A stretch of DNA of 57,675 nucleotides from Candidatus Limnocylindrales bacterium. Its GTDB lineage: Bacteria > Moduliflexota > Moduliflexia > Moduliflexales > JAUQPW01. Position numbers and translations under genes: made by a program. The notes beneath the pieces are model-generated. The model was not told where the DNA came from. It ran no database searches and was given only the letters and a program-made list of their open reading frames with translations. The stretch is from the NCBI GenBank assembly GCA_035559535.1, contig DATMBG010000057.1, positions 1-57,675 on the forward strand, read 5' to 3'. Positions 51,678 through 57,675 of the stretch are shown piece by piece (within the stretch, counting starts at the first letter, position 1; every line of letters starts with the position of its first letter).

Positions 51678-53156
51678 ATGGACGAGGTTGAAATTTTAAA
51701 TTCATCCACCCAGGTCCAGTCTTCCAGGCTGAGTAAAGTGGATCAAACTATTACAGATCTGCCGGAAACGGTGCACGAGGAAAAGAACTTACCTGGGACC
51801 TCTTCAGCGGTAGCGGCGCCTAAGATCGTCCCAGAGGAAGATGGCCAAATCAAGAGACCTTTTTATCGGCGCCCTCGGATACTGATAGCCATAGCAGGGC
51901 TATTCATAGGGGGAATTCTCCTGGGTTTACCTTATTACAACCATGTCATATCCTACGAATCGACCGATGATGCGTTTATTGAAGGGCGCATCATCCAGAT
52001 CAGTCCAAAAGTATCTGGGCACATCTCGAAGGTATATGTGATCGATAACCAACAAGTCAAGGAAGGTGATTTACTGGTTGAGCTGGATCCCCGTGATTTT
52101 GAAGCACGGCTCGAGAATTCAAAAGCTTTACTACAACAGGCTATTTCAAAACAGAAAGCGGCTCAATTGAATGTGGATTTGACGGATGTTACCTCTCAGG
52201 CCAACGTCCAACAAGCCTATTCAGGGGTACAATTGGCTAAATCCGGTTTACAAACGGCAAATGCAGAATTAATAGCGGCACGCAATCGGCTCGAGCAGGC
52301 TCGAGCCCAGGTTAAGACGGCTATAGCCAATGCTGAACAGGCCCAGGCACAGGTGGCAGAGGCTGAAGCTGAAGCGACGCGGGCCAACACCGACGCACAA
52401 CGTTACCAACATCTTTATGAGCAAGATGGAATTATATCGCGTCAGCAACTGGATTATGCTTTGTCTGCTGCCCGTAAAGCAACCGCCCAACTGGAAGCTG
52501 CTCGTAAGCAGGCTGCAGCAGCCCAAGCCAGAGTTGCTGAAGCCCGGGCTGCGGAGCAAGTAGCCGTTGAAGGTCTTCACCAGGCTGAGGCCCAGGTAGC
52601 AGAAGCCCAGGCACGGGTTGGAGAAGCCCAAGCACGTCTAGCTTCGGCCAATACAGCTCCCAAGCAGGTAGCCATTAGTAGCTCTCAGGCTGAAGCAATT
52701 CAAGCTGAAATCGAGCAGGCCCAGGCGATGGTCAAGCAGGATCAATTGCAACTCTCTTACACAAAAATCTATGCGCCGGAATCTGGACGTGTAACCCGCA
52801 AAATGATCGAAGAAGGTGCCTTTGTACAGGTTGGACAGGCTTTGATGGCGATTGTCCCCGATGAATTTTGGGTTATAGCCAACTTCAAAGAGACTCAACT
52901 TGCCAGCATACGCCCAGGACAACCTGTCCATATTAAAGTGGATGCTTACCCCGATAAGATTTTCAAGGGTCATGTAGATAGTATTCAAGCAGGTACGGGA
53001 GCGCGTTTCAGTTTGCTACCCCCTGAGAATGCAACGGGTAACTTTGTTAAAGTAGTGCAGCGGGTTCCGGTTAAAATTGTTTTTGATGAGAAACCAGATT
53101 CAACCCATCCCTTAGGTCCAGGTATGTCGGTTGTACCGGAGGTAAAAGTAAAATGA
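51678..53156 (+). CDS. emrA: EmrA/HlyD-type membrane fusion protein
   Basis: A 492-residue periplasmic adaptor. An acidic cytoplasmic N-terminus of about 62 residues is followed by one membrane segment (about 67-87), the first half of the lipoyl domain (TDDAFIEGRIIQISPKVSGHI), a long Ala/Gln-rich coiled coil (about 140-345), the second lipoyl half (YTKIYAPESGRVTRKMI) and a beta-barrel domain. It links EmrB to an outer-membrane channel. Its stop overlaps the emrB start by 4 bp. No outer-membrane gene is in this cassette; the TolC-like protein at 32786 could serve. Confidence 0.93.
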   Translation: MDEVEILNSSTQVQSSRLSKVDQTITDLPETVHEEKNLPGTSSAVAAPKIVPEEDGQIKRPFYRRPRILIAIAGLFIGGILLGLPYYNHVISYESTDDAFIEGRIIQISPKVSGHISKVYVIDNQQVKEGDLLVELDPRDFEARLENSKALLQQAISKQKAAQLNVDLTDVTSQANVQQAYSGVQLAKSGLQTANAELIAARNRLEQARAQVKTAIANAEQAQAQVAEAEAEATRANTDAQRYQHLYEQDGIISRQQLDYALSAARKATAQLEAARKQAAAAQARVAEARAAEQVAVEGLHQAEAQVAEAQARVGEAQARLASANTAPKQVAISSSQAEAIQAEIEQAQAMVKQDQLQLSYTKIYAPESGRVTRKMIEEGAFVQVGQALMAIVPDEFWVIANFKETQLASIRPGQPVHIKVDAYPDKIFKGHVDSIQAGTGARFSLLPPENATGNFVKVVQRVPVKIVFDEKPDSTHPLGPGMSVVPEVKVK

Positions 53157-54763
53157 CGGCCAATCCAGCAAAAAAGAGTTCGGTCCGAGGAGCCAACATG
53201 GGTAATTTTACCCAAAGCTGGCAACCCAGCGCCAATCCCTGGCTTATCGCGGTGTCTGTTATGTTGGCTACCTTTATGGAGGTTCTGGATACCTCCATTG
53301 CCAATGTGGCATTACCCCATATTGCAGGCAATCTCTCAGCCAGCATCGATGAATCCATGTGGGTCTTAACCAGTTACCTGGTCTCCAATGCGATTATCTT
53401 GCCGGCAACGGGTTGGTTAAGTAATTTCTTCGGCCGCAAGCGGTTCTTAATGGCCTGTATAGTTCTGTTTACGCTTTCCTCTTTAGCTTGTGGTTTTGCA
53501 ATAAATTTGGGGATGCTGGTCTTTGCACGGATCCTTCAAGGGGCCGGGGGAGGTGCTTTACAGCCCATTGCCCAGGCTGTTTTATTGGAAAGCTTTCCAC
53601 CGGCCAGGCGTGGAGCAGCTATGGCGGTATTCGGCTTGGGGGTCGTAGTGGCACCGATTATCGGTCCGACTCTGGGAGGATGGATTACAGATAATTATTC
53701 GTGGCGATGGGTTTTTTATATCAATTTCCCGGTTGGAGTCCTGGCCATCCTGATGACCCAGGCGTTTGTCGAGGACCCTCCTTATATCAAGAAATCGGTC
53801 CATGGCCGAATCGATTATGTCGGTTTCGGACTCATGGCCATCTGGCTGGCGACCCTTCAAATTCTACTGGATAAGGGACAGCAAGAAGACTGGTTCGCAG
53901 CCGCGTGGATTCGTTGGTTTGCCTTCATCTCTGTTATTTCAATGATTGCCTTTATCCTTTGGGAGCTTCGATCCAAAGAGCCCATCGTTAACCTGCGTAT
54001 CTTGACCAATCGTAACTTTGCCTTTGGTACGTTATTGATAACGATTGTAGGCATGGTGCTTTACAGTACACTTGCATTGCTACCTCTGTTTTTACAAAAT
54101 TTGATGGGCTACCCGGCCCTTCAAAGCGGTATGGCTATAAGCCCACGGGGACTCGGTGCCATGTTATCTATGATCATTGTAGGCCGCGTCATAGGTCTCG
54201 TAGACAACCGATTCCTTATCGGTGGGGGCTTCGCAATACTTGCTTTTTCGGTATTTTCGCTCGGTCATATTAACCTGGATATCGGAATGGCAAGTGTAGT
54301 ATGGCCGAATATCATAAACGGTTTAGCCATGGGCTTTATTTTTGTTCCGCTATCCACAATGGCCATGGGAACTTTACCCAACGAGCAAATTGGCAACGCA
54401 ACAGGCATTTTTAATTTGATGCGTAATATTGGAGGCAGTATTGGGATTTCGGCTGTGACCACATTACTTTCACGTAGCGCCCAAATTCACCAGGCGATGT
54501 TGGTTTCTCATCTGACGCCCTATGATCCGGAGTTCCAGCAGCGGCTTCATGTCCTTCAAGGAACCCTTACCTCCCAGGTGGGTCCGGTTGCGGCAGTTCA
54601 AGGGGCCTATGGCATGATCTATGGAACTCTCATCAAGCAGGCTACGTTACTGGCATTTGTAGATAATTTCCGGCTGATGAGCTTACTGTGCCTTTTCTGT
54701 ATCCCCCTGGTTTTGCTCCTTAAAAAGGTCGGTAGGAGAAGCGGCCCGGCAGCTCTACACTAG
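53153..54763 (+). CDS. emrB: EmrB/QacA-type drug transporter (MFS, 14 helices)
   Basis: A 536-residue DHA2-family proton-coupled exporter with 14 predicted membrane segments. Family motifs include LDTSIANVALPHIAGNL (motif D1), the GRKRFLMACI loop (motif A) and GAGGGALQPIAQA/PIIGPTLGGW (motif C). It pumps drugs or other amphipaths through EmrA and an outer-membrane channel. It is the last gene of marR-emrA-emrB. The substrate is unknown. Confidence 0.95.
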   Translation: MTANPAKKSSVRGANMGNFTQSWQPSANPWLIAVSVMLATFMEVLDTSIANVALPHIAGNLSASIDESMWVLTSYLVSNAIILPATGWLSNFFGRKRFLMACIVLFTLSSLACGFAINLGMLVFARILQGAGGGALQPIAQAVLLESFPPARRGAAMAVFGLGVVVAPIIGPTLGGWITDNYSWRWVFYINFPVGVLAILMTQAFVEDPPYIKKSVHGRIDYVGFGLMAIWLATLQILLDKGQQEDWFAAAWIRWFAFISVISMIAFILWELRSKEPIVNLRILTNRNFAFGTLLITIVGMVLYSTLALLPLFLQNLMGYPALQSGMAISPRGLGAMLSMIIVGRVIGLVDNRFLIGGGFAILAFSVFSLGHINLDIGMASVVWPNIINGLAMGFIFVPLSTMAMGTLPNEQIGNATGIFNLMRNIGGSIGISAVTTLLSRSAQIHQAMLVSHLTPYDPEFQQRLHVLQGTLTSQVGPVAAVQGAYGMIYGTLIKQATLLAFVDNFRLMSLLCLFCIPLVLLLKKVGRRSGPAALH

Positions 54764-55089
54764 ACTTCTCCAACTAGATCCTCACAATCCCCGGTTCAAT
54801 CTGGATCAGATACCCTTCCCTGGCGAACAACTCTCACGCCTGCCTGCCGGCAGATAGGCGTAAACCCCTTAAGCTAAATCAAACCAACGGTTTCTATTAT
54901 CCAAAATAAATATATCTGGTATTAAATTTGCCAAATCCCATAACCGGATTGATAGAGCCTGGCTTTTTTAGGTACCTGCTAAAGGCCTGTTCTGAAGTAC
55001 CTCCCTTACCGAATCATACGGATATTATCCCATGTATTCAACTCTCCCCCCCCCCTTCTTATTTTTTAATGCCGATAACCACTTTAGAT
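54764..55089. other. Intergenic region after emrB
   Basis: 326 bp with no credible gene. It contains an inverted repeat CGCCTGCCTGCC/GGCAGATAGGCG at 54837-54860, of a kind common in many genomes, and a run of ten C at 55046-55055. An open frame at 54928-55467 (plus) is antisense to the lipoprotein gene and is rejected. Confidence 0.6.
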
Positions 55090-55506
55090 TTAATGGTTAT
55101 GAATATGCACGGTGGTAGCAACATTCTGACCATTCACTACTTTGTACTTTACATTCACATGCTCTCCGACTTTAATATCTGCAATGGTTCCTGGCCGATT
55201 ATTGTTACCTATAAAGATATGGGTCTGATTGGTAACCAGGATAGAAACATCATTACCGGAAGTTTTATCTCTCACACTGATGGTCAGTGTACCATCCGGG
55301 TTGGGTGTGACTGCGTCAATAACTCCTTTCACAGACTGGGATTTAAAACTTTCTGTAAAGCTTTCAATGGGGATATCCTCTCCCTGGGAAGTAAGCAGGC
55401 TCTCTGGATTCCTGGGAGCGGTTGGGCTATTGTTCGAACAACTGACTGCCATAAAGATAAAAGTTAGAATAACGGTTAAATTCCTGACGGAGGATTTTCT
55501 TATCAT
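55090..55506 (-). CDS. Small lipoprotein with a DUF5666-like domain
   Basis: A 138-residue lipoprotein. ATG 55506 is chosen because it gives a normal signal peptide (MIRKSSVRNLTVIL...) ending in the lipobox FMAVSC. After a short Ser/Asn/Pro linker, residues about 55-138 form a small beta barrel: VKGVIDAVTPNPDGTLTISV, then VTNQTHIFIG and KVGEHVNVKYKVVNGQ. This G-x-I-x-x-V...G-x-x-V pattern matches the OB-like DUF5666 family. Its role is unknown. It is probably held at the outer or inner membrane. The frame is open 11 codons further up. Confidence 0.75.
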   Translation of the reverse strand: MIRKSSVRNLTVILTFIFMAVSCSNNSPTAPRNPESLLTSQGEDIPIESFTESFKSQSVKGVIDAVTPNPDGTLTISVRDKTSGNDVSILVTNQTHIFIGNNNRPGTIADIKVGEHVNVKYKVVNGQNVATTVHIHNH

Positions 55507-56175
55507 AATATTTTCTTTACATAGGTTTCGACTCAACACAGATAAAGAAATAGGTTGTCTACTTTCTGATTGATTCGTCCTATTTTATAGGTTTTTTTGA
55601 GCATTCATATCTCATTTGTCAGCAGACCAGATCTACGTCTCTTGATGCCAAAGAAAGAGTAAAGAAGATCAACGGCAAAGCTAAACTAAAAAATGATAAG
55701 ATTTGTAATTGTTAACACCTTAGGAAGGGATATAGGAAAATTTTGGTACGAATCTTCGCCCATCTTTATCTTTCTCTAAATGAAAAAGGGTATTCACGGG
55801 AAAGCTATCCACGTAACTCCTTTTTTGTTTTTAAAATCTTCTCTCCTGGAGTACCTATAATGCCTGATACTTAGGGTTTAGTGCAGAATCCTGCTCTTTG
55901 AACGGCACCTATCGCCACTGCTGTTCTCCTGTGTTTGGCATAGGCACGTTGGGTATTATTTATTACCCACGGAAATTAACTTATCTAAGGCAAGCTGGGA
56001 TGGATAAACACAGAGGAAGGTAAGCAGGCAAGGATCCCTGGTCCACCCCTCTTACTGAACTGGTGTATGAAAGACCTTCCCTCTTACACCATTAAGCAAG
56101 AGCGGTACCATAGAACTCCTGGAGCAGGGATTATCAAGAACGTATGGAAATGGGGGCTATATTCTCAGGTCTTGC

Positions 56176-56193
56176 TGTCATAGTTCCATGACA
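56176..56193. promoter_or_regulatory. Dyad TGTCAT-N6-ATGACA, copy 1
   Basis: TGTCATAGTTCCATGACA, a perfect 6-bp dyad with 6-bp spacer. It matches 56266-56283 at 17 of 18 positions. Confidence 0.6.
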
Positions 56194-56265
56194 ATTCACC
56201 TGGCATCTAAGTAAGATTCCCCTTGGAACCTAAGGAAATAGAAGCTGTAATTTTTTAAGTCCTGT

Positions 56266-56283
56266 TGTCATAGTTCAATGACA
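56266..56283. promoter_or_regulatory. Dyad TGTCAT-N6-ATGACA, copy 2
   Basis: TGTCATAGTTCAATGACA, exactly 90 bp from copy 1. Here the dyad extends to seven bases (TTGTCAT/ATGACAA). Confidence 0.6.
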
Positions 56284-56409
56284 AAAGAATTAAAATTAAA
56301 TAGTTAATTTTGAAGATTTTTCCATCAGGTCTGGTACAAAGCTTGTACTCTTATAACAGGATAGGCAAAAATATCCTTCAAAACTTATGAACTGGATAGA
56401 TTTTACAAG

Positions 56410-56748
56410 TTACGAACAACCTGGACCTTTAACTTCCCTTGCCGCCGTATCGGCAGGAAGAAGACCTGCCAGGAACCCTTGGGGGTCTGCCTGATACGCA
56501 TCGATAAAGGTTTGAAGTTGTTTAAGAACCTTCTCCCGGGTGGAGAGTCCATATCGATAAATATCCATGGGGCCTATGAGCTTGAGATAATAATGATTAC
56601 CTGCATCATATTGGGTGGAACAGGCACTGGGTTTATGGGCAATGCTGAGCAGGTTACCAAAGGTTGCTGCAAATTTGGCAAGCACAGGTTCCTTGTGAAG
56701 ATCACGGGGAATTTCCGGAAATCTGGCAATTAATTCCTGAACCGTCAT
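56410..56748 (-). CDS. Unknown 112-residue protein
   Basis: I do not recognise this protein. A strong ribosome binding site (AAGGGAGG) precedes ATG 56748. The sequence is mixed alpha/beta and soluble: MTVQELIARFPEIPRDLHKE, a middle part with HKPSACSTQYDAGNHYYLKLIGP, then a helix REKVLKQLQTFIDAYQADPQGF and a Gly/Cys end (KGPGCS). It has no signal peptide or membrane segment. It may be cotranscribed with nothing; the next gene on this strand is 0.9 kb away. Confidence 0.65.
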   Translation of the reverse strand: MTVQELIARFPEIPRDLHKEPVLAKFAATFGNLLSIAHKPSACSTQYDAGNHYYLKLIGPMDIYRYGLSTREKVLKQLQTFIDAYQADPQGFLAGLLPADTAAREVKGPGCS

Positions 56749-56904
56749 GCGTGTCCTCCCTTCTGGGCAAAAAGAGCCTTTATTTACTTTTAAAAATTAC
56801 TTACTTATTTTATTTTATCCAGTGTGAGAGAAAAGTCAAGAGTCAGTTAGACTTTTGTAACTGTAACAATTTAGTAGGTGTCACTTTTTCTGTCTGAATA
56901 TCCC

Positions 56905-56972
56905 CTGGCCCCCCTCCAGGGGGGACTTCATCAGCAGCAACCCTATGTCAGTCCCCCCTGGAGGGGGGCCAG
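56905..56972. repeat. 23-bp perfect inverted repeat
   Basis: Arms at 56905-56927 and 56950-56972 are exact reverse complements, built on GGCCCCCCTCCAGGGGGGAC. The loop is 22 nt. The C/G-rich stem is exceptionally stable. On the plus strand a further G-run and T-rich GTGTTTCTTTTTC follow, so it may terminate transcription. Confidence 0.8.
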
Positions 56973-57000
56973 AGGGGGGTGTTTCTTTTTCTACCTAAAG

Positions 57001-57022
57001 TCAAACGAGACGTTTAACCTAC
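57001..57022 (+). repeat. Dispersed 20-bp motif, copy 3
   Basis: TCAAACGAGACGTTTAACCT then AC, matching 27289-27308 and the complement of 22967-22988. It lies 78 bp before the start of the 74-residue gene. Confidence 0.6.
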
Positions 57023-57099
57023 TAATATTAATACGGATACTAGACTTTCTCAACCTGGAAAGGGTATACGATGATGAAACCTATGAAGGAGTAATTTAT

Positions 57100-57324
57100 A
57101 TGGATTCTTTAGATAAAAATGCAAAACAGAGGGTCAGCATCCTCTACACTAATTATCGGGGTGAAACGGCTGTGAGAAAAATTATACCCCATCAAATCTG
57201 GTTCGGAAAAACCCACTGGCATCCCGAAGAACAATGGTTTTTGGATGCTTTTGATATTGAAAAACAAGCAGAAAGAAAATTTGCAATGAAGGATATAAAA
57301 GCCTGGTTTGTGGAGAAGGAATAA
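57100..57324 (+). CDS. Small WYL-like domain protein (74 residues)
   Basis: A 74-residue protein. ATG 57100 is supported by GAAGGAG eight bases upstream; the long upstream open frame runs through the hairpin and is not used. The core VSILYTNYRGETAVRKIIP, then WFGKTHWHPEEQWFLDAFD and ERKFAMKDIKAW, matches a widespread family of single-domain proteins that resembles the WYL ligand-binding fold of transcription regulators. Stand-alone copies have no DNA-binding part, so they may sense a ligand for another protein. No partner is evident here. Confidence 0.75.
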   Translation: MDSLDKNAKQRVSILYTNYRGETAVRKIIPHQIWFGKTHWHPEEQWFLDAFDIEKQAERKFAMKDIKAWFVEKE

Positions 57325-57393
57325 TTTGTATAGAATCGTTGTTACGGTACGACAGTATTTCGCAGCTTTAATAAGCTATTCCCATTTCCCAGG

Positions 57394-57570
57394 TTATCTT
57401 GCAACTTCTTCATCATTTGTTTCCATATTGAGCCACGTACGAATCTGGTCCTGTTCGTCAACCAACTCAATTGCCCGATGCGGAGGACCAATGGAACACT
57501 TTGCCAAACATCGGGTTGGGATTGGGTCGCGATCAGGATAACTCGTTAATATCGGTGTAAATCTCCACAC
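57394..57570 (-). CDS. Unknown 58-residue protein, possibly translationally coupled
   Basis: A short minus-strand frame from GTG 57570 to TAA 57394: WRFTPILTSYPDRDP, then CLAKCSIGPPHRAIELVD and RTWLNMETNDEEVAR. It looks coding because of its composition and a patterned CxxxC-IGPPHRAIE segment. It overlaps the last 38 bp of the gene to its right in another frame, so either it is coupled to it or a frameshift joins the two. I cannot name the family. There is no ATG and only a weak ribosome binding site. Confidence 0.5.
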   Translation of the reverse strand: MWRFTPILTSYPDRDPIPTRCLAKCSIGPPHRAIELVDEQDQIRTWLNMETNDEEVAR

Positions 57571-57675
57571 CTAACTCTCGGGCCAACTCTTGAGTACCAG
57601 CCTCCACATGGGGCGCAATAATCAACTTGCGGTCCACCTGCCGGCCCGTCTTCCGCATGTAAAAAGCTACCTTCT
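57533..57675 (-). CDS. C-terminal end of an unknown protein (runs off the window)
   Basis: The last 47 codons of a minus-strand gene cut by the right edge: KVAFYMRKTGRQVDRKLIIA, then HVEAGTQELARELGVEIYTD and a short tail ending at TGA 57533. The pattern of a strand, a helix and a final strand (GVEIYTD) is common at the C-terminus of restriction-endonuclease-like (PD-(D/E)XK) proteins such as DUF3782-type, but the fragment is too short to be sure. Confidence 0.45.
   Translation of the reverse strand, partial: KVAFYMRKTGRQVDRKLIIAPHVEAGTQELARELGVEIYTDINELS

Larger units (their letters stand above)
55507..56409. other. 0.9-kb gene-free region with paired dyads
   Basis: The largest gap in the window. 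No reading frame of useful length looks coding on either strand. It contains small hairpins (TGGGTA-TACCCA near 55950; TGGTGTA-TACACCA near 56061-56091), a GTACAA/TTGTAC dyad near 56332, and two copies of a TGTCAT-N6-ATGACA palindrome. An unannotated small RNA is possible but cannot be shown from sequence. Confidence 0.6.
56749..57099. other. Intergenic region with a long perfect hairpin
   Basis: 351 bp. It holds the leader of the 112-residue gene, the 23-bp inverted repeat at 56905-56972, one copy of the dispersed 20-bp motif (57001-57022) and the start of the next plus-strand gene. Confidence 0.6.

Noticed and set aside
54928-55467. Plus-strand 179-codon frame
   Set aside because: It is the antisense shadow of the lipoprotein gene, which has a signal peptide, a lipobox and a domain match.
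1-57675. tRNA or rRNA genes
   Set aside because: No T-loop GTTCGAATCC-type or rRNA core sequence was noticed on either strand. A covariance-model search would settle this.

Overview
The window is 57.7 kb of accessory-poor chromosome, roughly 45-50% G+C by eye. It comes from a Gram-negative, respiring bacterium: there is a TolC-type outer-membrane protein, several lipoproteins, a six-domain ribosomal protein S1, aconitase A and a one-subunit-anchor (cytochrome b558 type) succinate dehydrogenase. Gene orders such as pheA-hisC-aroF-aroA-aroK-aroC-cmk-plsC-rpsA and argH-lipoprotein-lysA recall Deltaproteobacteria, NC10 and Nitrospirota-like lineages. I cannot place the phylum from sequence reading alone. 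No rRNA, tRNA, CRISPR array, transposase or prophage gene was seen.

Layout. 1-240: start of an exported SMP-30-like protein (minus, cut by the window edge). 650-10232 (plus): rubrerythrin-VIT1 iron exporter (mbfA), aconitase, half-size TMEM165-type transporter, sdhCAB and a haloalkane dehalogenase. 10238-21012 (minus): sppA, then the aromatic amino acid/rpsA operon read from pheA to rpsA. 21493-22779 (plus): a Tat-exported orphan sugar-binding protein. 23044-37421 (minus): lysA, a 928-residue FnIII lipoprotein, argH, tenA, a zinc alcohol dehydrogenase, an unknown TPR-like protein, a TolC-like protein with a proline-rich repeat region, rlmB and cysS. 37806-42060 (minus): cupin, cheW, cheR, a HEAT-repeat protein and a degenerate receiver. 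42282-45640: cobD-like aminotransferase, an 87-residue cysteine-rich protein, and gltX (minus). 46185-50598 (plus): form II CO-dehydrogenase-like coxSLM plus coxG. 50916-54763 (plus): marR-emrA-emrB efflux cassette with a clear operator. 55090-57675: small lipoprotein, two small unknown genes, a WYL-like small protein, and gene ends on the minus strand.

The most striking feature is not a gene. At about twenty places the gaps between genes are filled with degenerate tandem repeats of 7 nt (some 8 or 9 nt), usually as two opposed arms that can fold into hairpins. Several run into coding sequence. They supply a 7-residue-periodic linker inside mbfA, a 29-residue insert at the domain junction of rlmB, and the last residues of hisC and cmk. 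They also create false or ambiguous N-termini for aroK, tenA, lysA, gltX and sdhB. They resemble the heptanucleotide STRR repeats known from filamentous cyanobacteria, but this is clearly not a cyanobacterial gene set. Several gene starts given here were moved inward because the upstream in-frame codons lie in these repeats.

Other points of interest: a receiver domain lacking its phospho-acceptor, beside CheW/CheR/HEAT genes with no CheA; two identical-architecture dyads 90 bp apart in an otherwise empty 0.9-kb gap; a dispersed 20-bp motif seen three times; and a 23-bp perfect inverted repeat at 56905-56972.
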